A DNA stretch of 64,000 nucleotides from Cytophagales bacterium (GTDB lineage Bacteria; Bacteroidota; Bacteroidia; Cytophagales; Cyclobacteriaceae): contig JAKSDQ010000028.1 of the NCBI GenBank assembly GCA_022360015.1, positions 1 to 64,000 on the forward strand, read 5' to 3'. Of the stretch, positions 22,801 to 30,345 are shown piece by piece. A model generated the notes under the pieces. It was not told the origin of the DNA. It worked only from the letters and a program-made list of their open reading frames with translations, and made no database searches. How positions within the stretch are numbered: position 1 is the stretch's first letter; every line of letters begins with the position of its first letter. A program made the translations under genes and the position numbers.

Positions 22801-23551
22801 GAGAAGGACGCTTTATGAACAGGCTTGTAGGTATTAGAATTTGATTGATCCCAGCCACCAGCCCGGTTAAGTGGACCCCAATTAAACCCATATCGTGAGT
22901 TAATGGCATCCAGCTTAACATGGAATCACGAGTATTAATATTGGAATGTGTTATTATATCATGGGTATTATAACTCAAATTCTGGTGTGTTAAGATTATC
23001 CCTTTTGGATGTCCTGTTGAGCCAGACGAATACTGAATATACGCAATATCGTTGGGAAGAATATTAATATTTCCTATCTCACCCTCATATTTTGAAAACT
23101 CATTTAGATCAACCCTTTTGGACTCTATTTCCAAGAAATTGCTGACTGAACGTTTAGCAAAGTAGTTCCTTACTTTGTCAAACAATGTGTCCTCACAAAT
23201 TAGAAATGGGTTATTTAGTGTCAACCAAATTTTGTAAAACTTGGAAATATATTCATCCTCTCCCCTTGCCGATAAAGGCACCGGAATTATCCCGCCTAAG
23301 ATGCATGCCCAAAAAGTTACGATAAAAGATTCTTGATCACTAAAGTATAAAACCAGTTCATCATTCTTTTTAATCCCAATTTTGTAAAAGTAAGAGCAGG
23401 TATCTCTAGCCTTTGTGTACAGGGAACAATAGCTAACAAAATCTTCTGACTTTGAATCCCTTAAAAACAATATTCCTTTATCTTTAATATGACTTACGGA
23501 ATACAATGAGTCAATAAGGGTAGCCCCCATGCCATTTCTTTTCGGCTTCAA
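13826..23551 (-). CDS. NRPS initiation protein: acyl-AMP ligase-T-C-A-T-C-A-T-C
   Basis: 3241 aa, first synthetase of the line. An acyl-AMP ligase of the FAAL type (about 20-580; SSGSTGHPKG near 178, WMPLTHDMGLIG) probably loads a fatty or aryl acid onto the first T (IGLDSIK near 611). Then C1 (HHIVFDGWS, near 801), A1 (TSGSTGWPKG, near 1283), T (GGNSILAM, near 1657), C2 (HHTIADGWS, near 1852), A2 (TSGSTGIAKG, near 2336), T (GGHSLKAT, near 2724) and C3 (HHIICDGWS, near 2917). By manual alignment to GrsA, A2 reads D-V-G-E-I-G-S-I-D, the ornithine-type code. A1 reads D-L-E-S-I-G-T-V-C, close to a lysine code I remember from bacitracin synthetase. No epimerase domain is visible. It lies 69 bp after the ROCO gene and 111 bp before the next synthetase. 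Confidence 0.96.
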   Translation of the reverse strand: MKPKRNGMGATLIDSLYSVSHIKDKGILFLRDSKSEDFVSYCSLYTKARDTCSYFYKIGIKKNDELVLYFSDQESFIVTFWACILGGIIPVPLSARGEDEYISKFYKIWLTLNNPFLICEDTLFDKVRNYFAKRSVSNFLEIESKRVDLNEFSKYEGEIGNINILPNDIAYIQYSSGSTGHPKGIILTHQNLSYNTHDIITHSNINTRDSMLSWMPLTHDMGLIGVHLTGLVAGINQILIPTSLFIKRPSLWFDLTTRHRSTLLYSPNFGLNYLMSFLSSGQKYQWDLSCVRMIYIGAELISQSILKKFLEQFRIYRLRNDCLFPCYGLAEASVAVSIRKASDNLTCHSLDKSRLNLGDKIRIIADTSPHSTKVLEVGSPISNCKVRICDEDNNPFEAQVVGEIQIKGYNVTQGYYNNQSLTEDTFSPDGWLKTGDVGFLFENKIVVVGRKKNIIIINGQNYYPSDIENLICSNIREFAIGKVVALGYKNELTGSEEIIIFLQHRGATKKFAKYVKLVKDIVYESLALNVKDVVPIKKVPKTTSGKIQNFKLLENYKNAYYEDILKELQFSSIQGENSGLRNIEKHILQLLNQFTESKDINVAHNLLSIGLDSIKTTRLFNRIQEKYKTDLFLSDLFRFPTILELAQHIHTGIKSNQFNITSIEEQEHYPVTYAQNKFFLLHNYVDQQYAFNLSNACFIDGDLNVSALEMSFFKLIEEYEILRTTFRQVGETVRQSVLPNVSFSFQIEKTDLRNTPEPESIARERAKLIVKKSFDLENNLPIKVYIFQVSDFRNLLLVVVHHIVFDGWSAGVMIKRIQRLYRHYHLNEDYPDQNPRLQYKDYAVWQVQNVSSEVSKKHKELWLQEFNDEFEALNLSISNRKKSGLTFNGDHVDLVFTAELTKLIDEFCEANEITVFIVLTAAIQVLLHKYSGQTDIIIEINTAGRDNRLVEDQLGYFVNTLPIRQTVSPGDKFLTFLKKVRDKIVAAYGHQFYPFDLLIEDLKSKFHDSVGSSFNTLLLFQNFDHSFNFGEISKDLTVSSYDVRTDTSIIDLQFEFLKRDENLVLDINFNTDIFDVKQIEKLKTHFQYLLEVILVDPNKLISEYSMLTGQEEWLLSRFNNSNIVSYSALPSFIEQFEKMALEFADKVAVFDESSTLTYNELHYRSSQLANYLIQKYNIRRDDKGGILISRSNNMIIGILALLKTGATIVMLDADLPEIRINFMIEDSNTGLLLTDNITSLSQTIRVIEICDMTNEEIYTYNSTSPGIYVKGNLPAYIIYTSGSTGWPKGVIISHDALTDYIQTFKNYFELTSNDRIVQQSSLSFDLCIEEIFPALTVGAQLLIVKGGGKDIQGLQKVIQSQRATILSTTPLIISSLNKNPEKLTSLRTLISGGEALRPEHFDNLTFNLNLFNTYGPTEATVCVTYNKIEQPSETNILGYPLPNHEIYVLDEQQKSVPIGFPGEICISGSGLADGYINLVEETHNSFVKNNEARGSRFYRTGDIGKWTEDGKIEFIGRKNFHIKINGYRIDPREIEAQIILHLKTQHVVVRVVERYDEKSLAAYIESNQLINIRNIRKSLATVLPHYMIPAYFVQVERFNKNPGGKIDLSALPDPFQNGGTHNENSIPINPKEKKLLSIWNEVFETRNLGVTTNFFDMGGNSILAMQLISKIAIELKVRIHIRDIFENPSVRDLGSFLSGQNKEASNHIVPIEEQEFYEASNIQKRLWVLSQFEESQKAYNLSWAYKFEGHLDVEILSRSFRALIKRHQILSTRFRTVNGTLKQFLNKFDQDNFKIECIDIKQNKYACNVVRSIANQNAQQVFDLNTDLLLRVKLLRLKDHTCILLFAIHHTIADGWSINILIKELSILYNAFINGKESPLPLLNIQYKDCIHWLKYKLEGEKNEINKKYWKDKFSGEIPVLTLPLDFTRPLKQSYKGNSVSFYINRQIRSNLIEISRDNEASLFMILLTAINILIFKYTRQDDIIIGTPIADRRHEDLEGQIGCYLNTLAIRTIFDASNETFIGLLAKVRRSVIDAYEHQDYPFESLISDLTLERDTSRSPLFDILIGYQNVQTAHRYLKKFNGLKVSEYPIDEITSQFDLAVEFFEEDDRILVKLEYNTDLFLEESILKLSNHYVEILKVVTKSVNVKILDIEILTPPEIEEILYKFNTNTIDNDLCKIRTFKTVFEEQVNIAPESVALIYKDITLTYRCLNERANQLAHYLIHHFLIVPDEVIGILIERSEKSVITLLAIIKTGAAYLPIDTTYPKNRINHLIDDSKLKILLTDQNNLVSTFSNDLTLINVDSIEEELVSYSRSNPNVNVEPENLAYMIYTSGSTGIAKGVGVEHRNLLGISESWKHAYKLTTFPVSLLQVASFSFDVSCGDLCRALLNTGKIVICEDYSRFDIELLYHTLLIHKINIFESTPALVFPLTNYIISKGLMPTSLKLLIIGSDKLLVEDYKKLLNYFGSNIRILNSYGTTETTIDSSFYEQVTNLLPETGNVPIGRPLRNVKYYIFDEQMHLLPVGVAGELYIGGTGVARGYINQPELTDQKFIENPFRPEEKLYSTGDIARWRPDGNVEFLGRNDHQVKVRGYRIELGEIENLILQHPQMEQTVVICRENMLGENEIICYYVSTSGSSVLNIREFLSNHLPKFMLPSHFVHLAAIPLSGNGKIELKKLPCPDLDSNENEIYEAPRNGIEHKLTNIWCEILNKSIIGINDNFFELGGHSLKATQVMFRIHETLGMKLDLSEIFLYPTIKDLARIIQSVKSQEYEKIHSIEEQEYYEPSHGQKQLWISNQFEEEQLAYNMPIAYTFKGYLNKEALARSFMMLIRRHEILRTAFLVINGELKQKVLKPEPFNISYTDIRSSSKKDEKIKALIAEDLQSVFELSEGRLMRAQLVCIENKEHLFLFNIHHIICDGWSAEVLIEEIVKYYAICSRGVSIAPLKIQFQYKDYTAWQQKQIDQGKYVHQANYWLNRFRDQTPPLQLPTDFVRPPVKSHNGGSLDTIFSSALSKGLTNFSKKQSTSLFMVLLSSIQVLLYRYTEQEDIVIGVPVSGRGHKLLEKQVGFYVNTLPIKINIKNEDSFEKLLKNVRGCTLNAYYNQDYPFDLLVENLNLEREIGRSPLFDIMVVMEETLTQQKSEFKIDDLLVQEYPIKLNKCKFDIVFNFKKSDDQIFLNTQYRVDLFKKESIKRFTSKLLKILSIAIKEPFTRIDTFRLDGEKLKTSSNLELDQSFNFEF

Positions 23552-23620
23552 TGGATCAATCTTTAAATATTATATTTTGTTGGTCAGGTAGCTTTGGGGA
23601 AGCTAGATGATGAGTTTCAA

Positions 23621-25912
23621 CTATAAGACATTCATCAATGAAGCTAAGCTCACTTCAGCTCCACTTTTAGGGCAACTTATATGTTGATTCCCTACATAAT
23701 AGAGTTTTTTTGTATAGTCATAGCTATATACTGCCGGTTCATTATCCTCCAAACAGTTTCTACAATTGCAGATTAATTGTGTTTCGATGGTAATATTGGA
23801 AAACAGAATACTACCTTGGATTTGGTAGAGAAGGTCCTGAATTCTTTCGACTACAAAATCTAGCATTGTTATGGAGTGTTTTCCGTTGACTCGAACCAAA
23901 ATACTCTTATTTCGCCAGTCTTCAATTAAGTGTGCATAAGTATCCATGTGATGGAAAACGACCTCTGTATTCCAACATAAATTTTGAAATATTTTGTGGT
24001 GATTGACCACAGCTAACTGCGAAATTATGTCTGCAGGTAGAACCGAATCAAAACAAACCTTTGCCGACAGGCTATTAGCAGATCTTTTATCGATGGAATA
24101 AGATGGTAATTCTTTTATAGATAAAGAAGGAACTCTATAAATGGTTTTATTATCTTCTTTTACCTTGTAAAACAAGCGTAAGGCTTTCATAACCTCCATA
24201 AGTTTATTAAAATCATCTTGATTATAATTTGCCCATATAGAGAGGATATCTTCGCTGGAAAATTCACCTCCATTGTTTTTGGTTTTGCTGAACCCTAAAA
24301 TATCATACGCTGCCTTTCTAACCCAATTAGGTTTTAAAATAACCATTTTCTTTAATGCGAGAATCTTGGGAAAATATAGAACACTACCAATTGAACTTAA
24401 ATAATTAATCCATACCACGCCGTCCTTCTCTGACACCCCATAGGCGGCGCAAACATCCATGTATTCTGCAAAACTAATATAATCCTTATCAAGTGAGTCC
24501 AGATGCTCCTTCACCTTTATCCAACTGATGTTAAATGGTATCCCTAAAATACCTAAAACCTTTAGGTTTGCCTCTATCAAATCCTTTAGATACTCCAGTC
24601 CATCGCCAGTTTTACAACTAACATCAACAAAGTCGATTACATTAGAGAATTTCCGCTGCATTTGATACTTTGACCATTCACCTACTTTAATATCGCTCTT
24701 GGTATGTACAAATATTACGGGGCATTTTATGCCTACATTTGAGCTAAAAAGATTAATAAAATTGAGCCAATATTCGAACCCTACATATCTGTCTTCTTTG
24801 TGTATATGTTCGTCTTCTGGTTCTGTTACAAATAAATATAAAGAATTTCTACTACAAAAGAACTGTTGAATCGCTCTATACTCTCCTTGCCCTCCAAAGT
24901 CCCAAATATTTAGATCACAATTTTCATCATTCCTAAATTTAAAACCCCACTTTCTAACGTCTAAGCCAGTTGTGCTTTTGTGATTGGTTAATTTATAGTT
25001 ACGATTAATAAGGTTCTCTTTAAGGGTTGTTTTTCCTACCTGACCGTTACCGATAAGAATTAATTTGGCCTCAAAAAGTTTTCCGATTTTGGAAGGATCC
25101 TGGACACTTTTGAACCACTGCTTTATGGCCTCAACACCTTGCTCACAAATTTCTAATGGTGGCACGGTTAGAGGGTTGCCCGTCGTATGTATAACCTTCA
25201 GATTGCTTAATTTTGTTATTTCAACCGGTAGGCATTGAATATCATTGTACTCCAGGTGCAATTCCCTTAGGTTGTTTAAATCACCTATCTGACGGGGTAA
25301 TTCTTTTAATCCATTTCTATTAAGATATAATTCTTGTAGGTTTTTCAAACCGCCGATTTTTGTTGAGAGCGATTCCAGGCCATTGTTATTCAACCGTAAT
25401 TCTACAAGTTGATCTAAATCGTAAATAGACTCAGGTAGCGAAATAATTTCGTTATCACTCATGTACAATTTCTTAAGATTTCGAAGATTGTTAATATGAG
25501 CAGAGATTACTCGAAGCCGATTGTTATTAAGATGAAGTCTTTGAAGGTTAAACAGTGAACAAATTACTGAGGGAAATTCATCAAATTCATTTTGCGCCAA
25601 CACCAAAGTATCAAGCCTTTCAAGAAAAGCCATTTCTGGAGGAAGACTATGCAATTTGTTACTTTCTAAATACAATGCCACCAAATTCTTTAGCCGTTTG
25701 ATTTCAGACGGAATATTGGCAATGGTATTTCTTGAACCTGGAAAAAACTGTGTAAATAGCCCGCCTAGTTTTAGTATCCTTAGATTAGTCAGACCAAAAA
25801 CCTCTTCCGGAAAGTAATTTAAATTGGCATCTGCAATATCTAAATAATCTCTATTTTTTGATCTCGCTTCTTCAATCTTGTTTTTGGCCTTGCTTGAATT
25901 ATTTCTTAGCAT
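23621..25912 (-). CDS. ROCO-family GTPase: LRR-Roc-COR protein
   Basis: 763 aa. About ten leucine-rich repeats (residues 30-255, LxxLxLxxNxL spacing) precede a Roc GTPase domain with P-loop GNGQVGKTT near 290, G3 motif DFGGQGE near 340 and G4-like HTKSD near 405, then a COR dimerisation region (about 450-650). The C-terminal tail holds a cysteine cluster (CNCRNC and a later HISCP) that may bind zinc. Bacterial ROCO proteins bind and hydrolyse GTP with nucleotide-dependent dimerisation; their roles are mostly unknown. It lies between the GIY-YIG ORF (51 bp) and the large NRPS gene (69 bp) on the same strand, so it is probably co-transcribed. A regulatory or self-protection role in the pathway would be speculation. 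Family call is firm. Confidence 0.93.
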   Translation of the reverse strand: MLRNNSSKAKNKIEEARSKNRDYLDIADANLNYFPEEVFGLTNLRILKLGGLFTQFFPGSRNTIANIPSEIKRLKNLVALYLESNKLHSLPPEMAFLERLDTLVLAQNEFDEFPSVICSLFNLQRLHLNNNRLRVISAHINNLRNLKKLYMSDNEIISLPESIYDLDQLVELRLNNNGLESLSTKIGGLKNLQELYLNRNGLKELPRQIGDLNNLRELHLEYNDIQCLPVEITKLSNLKVIHTTGNPLTVPPLEICEQGVEAIKQWFKSVQDPSKIGKLFEAKLILIGNGQVGKTTLKENLINRNYKLTNHKSTTGLDVRKWGFKFRNDENCDLNIWDFGGQGEYRAIQQFFCSRNSLYLFVTEPEDEHIHKEDRYVGFEYWLNFINLFSSNVGIKCPVIFVHTKSDIKVGEWSKYQMQRKFSNVIDFVDVSCKTGDGLEYLKDLIEANLKVLGILGIPFNISWIKVKEHLDSLDKDYISFAEYMDVCAAYGVSEKDGVVWINYLSSIGSVLYFPKILALKKMVILKPNWVRKAAYDILGFSKTKNNGGEFSSEDILSIWANYNQDDFNKLMEVMKALRLFYKVKEDNKTIYRVPSLSIKELPSYSIDKRSANSLSAKVCFDSVLPADIISQLAVVNHHKIFQNLCWNTEVVFHHMDTYAHLIEDWRNKSILVRVNGKHSITMLDFVVERIQDLLYQIQGSILFSNITIETQLICNCRNCLEDNEPAVYSYDYTKKLYYVGNQHISCPKSGAEVSLASLMNVL

Positions 25913-25963
25913 TTACATGTTAGTCATTTAGACTATTATAACTTCGTTACCGTCAAAAAGGAA

Positions 25964-26365
25964 TCAATGTATTTCATTTAACATTTCATTGCATTCCGGC
26001 TTGTATTTATCTTGCCAATGTAATTTTGCCTTTTCTCTCTGTTCTTCTCCTGAATCCTCTAAAACTTTATAAATTAACGATTTTATCTTTATAGATTGCA
26101 TAAATTGCCGTAAACAATCATGTGATTCCGAAGAATCAAAATGCTTCATTATGCTCTCTTTTAGATTGGACGTAACTCCAACAAATCTTGGATTTACAGG
26201 TTGCCCATTTACTCTTCCACAAATTGCATAAACGGCAGCTTGTTCCGGAAGTTCGTTTAAATTATCAAGCTCATCAAGATTGTTATCTTTTTTGTAAAGA
26301 ACAACGTATTTAATCTCAACGTCATCCGATAACTGAATATAGTTATGATCTTTGTTCATGATCAA
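25964..26365 (-). CDS. GIY-YIG-like domain protein, degenerate
   Basis: 133 aa. After about 40 residues a segment reads AAVYAICGR...NPRFVGVTSNLKESIMKHF, which has the layout of a GIY-YIG nuclease fold (VYA and FVG in place of GIY and YIG, then a helix with a basic residue). A C-terminal WQDKYKPECNEML matches the usual end of such domains. The catalytic Tyr residues of the motif are not both kept, so nuclease activity is doubtful. The gene sits between the 115-aa unknown protein (127 bp) and the ROCO gene (51 bp), same strand. Fold assignment is by eye and moderate. The function is unknown. Confidence 0.6.
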   Translation of the reverse strand: MIMNKDHNYIQLSDDVEIKYVVLYKKDNNLDELDNLNELPEQAAVYAICGRVNGQPVNPRFVGVTSNLKESIMKHFDSSESHDCLRQFMQSIKIKSLIYKVLEDSGEEQREKAKLHWQDKYKPECNEMLNEIH

Positions 26366-26492
26366 AATTATTTTATTTTTAAATTATATTTACTATTAGT
26401 TTTTTGTGTAAAACTTAATTCTAATTCTTTCAAAAAATTATAAATTGGTTATTCAAACGAAAATGTTTGATCAATTCTCTGATTGAGGAAAT

Positions 26493-26840
26493 TTATCCAT
26501 TTCCCACGATCTCATTGTATTGTTCTTCCTCTATTGGCTCCAAATAACCCTCTCCTTCCAAGGAATTCAAATCAATATCTGCCACACATTTCACATTTTC
26601 ATAATTCAACTTTACCCCACCCTCAAAATGTGCTGTCCCTGAACCTTTCTCAAAATCACAACCGGTAAAATCACAATTTTTACTATCCAGTTTTATTCCC
26701 AATTCAGTACCTGTTTCTTTAAATAAAATGTGCAGATAGCCTATTTCAATTCTCTCTTTTAAAGTAATTGCCTTTGTTTCAGGACGGTTGGCTTGAACCT
26801 GACGCTTTCCATCAGAAAGCCGTTTTACTAAGTCATTCAT
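26493..26840 (-). CDS. Hypothetical 115-aa protein
   Basis: I do not recognise this protein. It is 115 aa, has no signal peptide or membrane segment, and is acidic towards the C-terminus (EPIEEEQYNEI). The middle has short beta-like repeats (NCDFTGCDFEKG, then HFEGGVKLNYENVKC) with alternating hydrophobic residues, loosely reminiscent of pentapeptide or beta-solenoid proteins but too short to call. It starts 56 bp after the carbamoyltransferase gene on the same strand and has coding-like composition, so it is probably a real member of the operon. Confidence 0.55.
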   Translation of the reverse strand: MNDLVKRLSDGKRQVQANRPETKAITLKERIEIGYLHILFKETGTELGIKLDSKNCDFTGCDFEKGSGTAHFEGGVKLNYENVKCVADIDLNSLEGEGYLEPIEEEQYNEIVGNG

Positions 26841-26896
26841 AATTTTAGTATTTATTGATTAGAGTAATAAAATCATATAATAAAGTTTTACAACCA

Positions 26897-28609
26897 TTAG
26901 AGGTAGTTTGTAAAGTCAGCTTTTTCATTTTTACTAAATAAAATATTATTGGCCCAGACATAGTTCAACCTGTCCCAGCCCGTAGCACTTTTAACATCTG
27001 GGAAAAAGCCGCTGCCGTTATAGTTTGCACTTGTGTTACATAATAATGGCACTCCACTTACTTTGACATATTCTCTTAGTAGAGCGTAAATTGTTTCATT
27101 ATCTTTGTTATTAATTGTTTGCAACCTTGCGGTACCATCAAGATGACATATAGCAGGGACTCTGTCTTTCCACTCAGTTCGCACAAAATGCTCAAAAAGC
27201 ATGTACGGATCAGAACACCCTGGGTCAAAAACCTTAGAAGCCTCTTCTTCTAAACACATCGGAGCTACAGGTCTATAAGACTCTCGGCCTTTAACTTCAT
27301 TCAAAAGATCTTTCATTTTTGGGCTCGTTGCCGGAGCTAATATTGATCGATTCCCTAACGCCCTTGGGCCCAGCTCGGCCCTACTGTTCAAAACAACCAC
27401 GGGCTCTCCGGTTAAATGCATATGTCTCGCTAGTTCTTCAACCGAAAAATTCTGTCGAGACCATCCTTCGGAGGGTGAATTGATTTTAACATCTGGGCCA
27501 CTATATACATTCCAGGTAATGTTCGACTTATTAGTTTGAAATAAATATTCACAGCATGCAACGCCTATCGCACTTCCCGAATCATTCGGAAACGGTGGCA
27601 CATACATTGATTTAAAAAGACCACTGCTTCGTATCTTACTATTCCATTTAATATTCAACCCTGAACCTCCCGAAAAACAAAGATTTCGTTCATACTGTGG
27701 ATACTTGCTAATTTTTTGATCCAATGTGGATAATAACAGATCTTCCAGGTATTTGTGCATTGTTGCCAGAACATCTTCGTCCCGATATATTTCCTTGCGA
27801 ACCAGTTTTCGAATGGTTTGAGAAAACAAATGCTCAAATTCATTATTTACAACTACATTTTTACGATGCACTTTTGAAAAAATTTCAAGTAGCTCTGGTT
27901 TAACCTTGCCTAAGGCAATGTATGCCATTATTTTTCCTGGAACTGTATAACCTCCAAAAAAACCTTCAATTCGTTTTTCGCTTTTATCAATTTTTAATTG
28001 TGCCTGAGACTTTTTATAAGGCCCAAAGTACTGTGGAAAAATACCATATATGGTTCCAAGAAACATAAACAGGTGACCCAAATTTTTAATTTCATTAGTC
28101 TTTGCCTCAAAATAATATAGTCTAGGATATTGTCCTCCATCCCATGCGAGAATGTAGGAACTCTCTCCAGATTTTGCGAACGGACTGGAACAATAGGCAC
28201 CCGCAACATGACCAGAGACATGCATGAAGCTTGAATATTCAAATTTCCTGTTATCGAGGGTTATGTTTTGTGAGTACAAAAATCTTTGGAGTATATTTTC
28301 GGAAAGACTTTTTTCATTATAGGGTGCGACATTTAGCATTAAGTTCTTTGAGCCATGCTTTAAGGTAATGCTGGATGATCCACCCCAAAATTCCTCTACA
28401 CCATGCCAACCATCAATAGCCACGTAATCAATGTTTCCAATGCCGTAGCCATTAGACCTTATAATCTCAGGAATAATGGAAAGGTCACAAATCTCTTTAT
28501 GCCTAACATTATTGTTGATCTTTTCTATCTCCGTACAAAATTTCAAAACGCCATCTTCAATTAGTGCTACTGCTCCATCGTGAGTAAGTTTAATTCCAAG
28601 AATTACCAT
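26897..28609 (-). CDS. O-carbamoyltransferase, NodU/CmcH family
   Basis: 570 aa. The N-terminus ILGIKLTHDGAVALIEDG has the family's HDxAxAL-type ATPase-fold start. GHVAGAYCSSPF near 137 keeps the HxxxA helix, a SGGSGLNIKWN segment lies near 318, and the carbamoyl-phosphate domain has AELGPRALGNRSILA near 415. Family role: transfer of a carbamoyl group from carbamoyl phosphate via a carbamoyl-adenylate to a hydroxyl group. In this operon it lies 83 bp after the ABC exporter and shares the strand with a CmlA-type hydroxylase. It may therefore carbamoylate a beta-hydroxyl or the glycerate hydroxyl of the peptide (inference). Length is normal and no key motif is lost. Confidence 0.9.
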   Translation of the reverse strand: MVILGIKLTHDGAVALIEDGVLKFCTEIEKINNNVRHKEICDLSIIPEIIRSNGYGIGNIDYVAIDGWHGVEEFWGGSSSITLKHGSKNLMLNVAPYNEKSLSENILQRFLYSQNITLDNRKFEYSSFMHVSGHVAGAYCSSPFAKSGESSYILAWDGGQYPRLYYFEAKTNEIKNLGHLFMFLGTIYGIFPQYFGPYKKSQAQLKIDKSEKRIEGFFGGYTVPGKIMAYIALGKVKPELLEIFSKVHRKNVVVNNEFEHLFSQTIRKLVRKEIYRDEDVLATMHKYLEDLLLSTLDQKISKYPQYERNLCFSGGSGLNIKWNSKIRSSGLFKSMYVPPFPNDSGSAIGVACCEYLFQTNKSNITWNVYSGPDVKINSPSEGWSRQNFSVEELARHMHLTGEPVVVLNSRAELGPRALGNRSILAPATSPKMKDLLNEVKGRESYRPVAPMCLEEEASKVFDPGCSDPYMLFEHFVRTEWKDRVPAICHLDGTARLQTINNKDNETIYALLREYVKVSGVPLLCNTSANYNGSGFFPDVKSATGWDRLNYVWANNILFSKNEKADFTNYL

Positions 28610-28692
28610 TTGTTAATTTTTAGGGATGATTGAATTGGATGCGAAACGATCTTGATTTAAAATCCAATATATCAATGCGAACTCTTGTCCAC

Positions 28693-30345
28693 TTAAGTCG
28701 TCTCGGTTAGGCTAGTTTTAAAATCGCTGGCTATCTTTCCGTAATCGAATTTTAATATTCTATCCGCGGTATGAAAATAGTCATCATCATGGGTAGCAAG
28801 CAAAACCGTTTTGCCGCTTGATCGCAGTTTTGGCAATAATTCTTCATAGAAAAATTTTCGTGCTTCGGGGTCCTGTTCTGCAGCCCATTCATCCAAAATA
28901 ATCATAGGTTTCTGATCCAATAATGCATAGACCAATCCCAATCGTTTTTGTTGCCCTTTTGATAAGTTGTTATGTATCGTGTTCTTCGCAGGAATAAAAT
29001 GTAAATCAAAAAGCCTAAGTTGCTTCAAATAGTTGACCAACCTATCGTTATTTGGTGATATGTCGTGTTCAGTATAATTTTCAAAGAAAAGGTAATTCGA
29101 TGAAAACACCGCTGACATATTATCACGATAGTTCTCATGATTTTGGAGTGTAACTATCTCATCATTGAATTTAATGGTTCCTTCACTCTGTCGGTATAGA
29201 CCTGTTAGTAAATTGATGAAAGTACTTTTTCCACTTCCATTGCCCCCAACTATGAAAATCAGTTCGCCTGGGGTTATTGTCAAATTGATTGGCCCCAGAG
29301 AAAAACCATTCTCATCATTTTGATTAGCATACTTATATGTCACGTTTTCGAAAGTAATAGCTTCAAAACTTCTTTTGAATTTTATTTTATTCTTATATGG
29401 TAATTCATCTGACAGAGTGTCGCTTACCTCCTTGTTAAATTTGATCAACCGTTGAATAGCTATTTTGATATTTGTATAAAATGGTATTATCGTCACCAGT
29501 ACGGTAACTGGCCCGATAAGATATAGCACAGTAATTAGAAAAGCAGAAGTTTCATTCAGTGAAAGTCCGAAAAATCTGGGTAAAAGGAATATCACTACAC
29601 CGAATAACACATACCAACTGTAGCTGCCAGTTAGTTCATTATTCATGTAACTGATATTTGTCGAAATGGTAATATCTTTTGATTTTTTTCTATTCACCTC
29701 CAGAAAATCACTATAAATTCGGTTGTTACTTCCAGGGTTCATTTTTAGCTCTTTAAATCCAGAAAGCATATCTACCAGATAGCGGTGATAATCATCTATT
29801 AGATTTCTGTGAATGTTTAAATCTTTTTCGATTTTATTGTTTCTGACTAGGTAAACCGTCAATAAAACAGCTATAATTGTAACCACTATCCCAGCCCCGA
29901 CAGGAGAAACTATGTACATATAAAGTATGCAGCAAAGAACGACAATTATGGCATTGAAGGCATTCATGAAAACCTCGGGCAAATTCGCCATAGCCCGAAT
30001 ATCGCCAATAGCTGTATAGACTTTTCCCTGCCCAAGCCGCTCAAAATTTTCATATGATGCCCGGTTTATCTTTCTCAAAACTGCCAGCTCAAACTCCATG
30101 TTTAATTCAGAAGTCAATCTCACCATATATGACTGAAAAAAAATGTTAATTAAAAGGGATATAAAAACTATTCCTATAAATAATAGCCAATCATATTCAG
30201 GGAAAAACGCAATCGGGGATTGCGTCACAGCCATATCAATAAATCTTAAAAGTGCTACATTAAATGCACCTTTGAGAAGCCCCAAAAAAAGCATAAAAAG
30301 ATAAAAAGCCTTTGACCTGTTGAACAGTAGCTTCAAAAATTCCAT
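28693..30345 (-). CDS. Peptide-export ABC transporter, fused membrane and ATPase domains (SyrD/PvdE-like)
   Basis: 550 aa. Six hydrophobic segments lie in residues 1-290. The ATPase follows, with Walker A GGNGSGKST near 367, signature LSKGQQKRLG near 459 and Walker B with the diagnostic IILDEWAAEQDP. The DEWAAEQDP box is typical of exporters of cyclic peptides and siderophore precursors such as SyrD and PvdE. It would act as an inner-membrane homodimer moving the product or a precursor to the periplasm. It stands 173 bp after the CmlA-like gene, in the operon. Cargo is inferred from context only. Confidence 0.92.
   Translation of the reverse strand: MEFLKLLFNRSKAFYLFMLFLGLLKGAFNVALLRFIDMAVTQSPIAFFPEYDWLLFIGIVFISLLINIFFQSYMVRLTSELNMEFELAVLRKINRASYENFERLGQGKVYTAIGDIRAMANLPEVFMNAFNAIIVVLCCILYMYIVSPVGAGIVVTIIAVLLTVYLVRNNKIEKDLNIHRNLIDDYHRYLVDMLSGFKELKMNPGSNNRIYSDFLEVNRKKSKDITISTNISYMNNELTGSYSWYVLFGVVIFLLPRFFGLSLNETSAFLITVLYLIGPVTVLVTIIPFYTNIKIAIQRLIKFNKEVSDTLSDELPYKNKIKFKRSFEAITFENVTYKYANQNDENGFSLGPINLTITPGELIFIVGGNGSGKSTFINLLTGLYRQSEGTIKFNDEIVTLQNHENYRDNMSAVFSSNYLFFENYTEHDISPNNDRLVNYLKQLRLFDLHFIPAKNTIHNNLSKGQQKRLGLVYALLDQKPMIILDEWAAEQDPEARKFFYEELLPKLRSSGKTVLLATHDDDYFHTADRILKFDYGKIASDFKTSLTETT

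Noticed and set aside
13826-23551. Epimerase domains in the first synthetase
   Set aside because: All second-His motifs found belong to C domains followed by A domains or the protein end; no E-domain layout between T and C was seen.
26483-26668. 61-aa plus-strand ORF
   Set aside because: Exactly antisense to the 115-aa gene, Pro/His/Leu-rich shadow composition.
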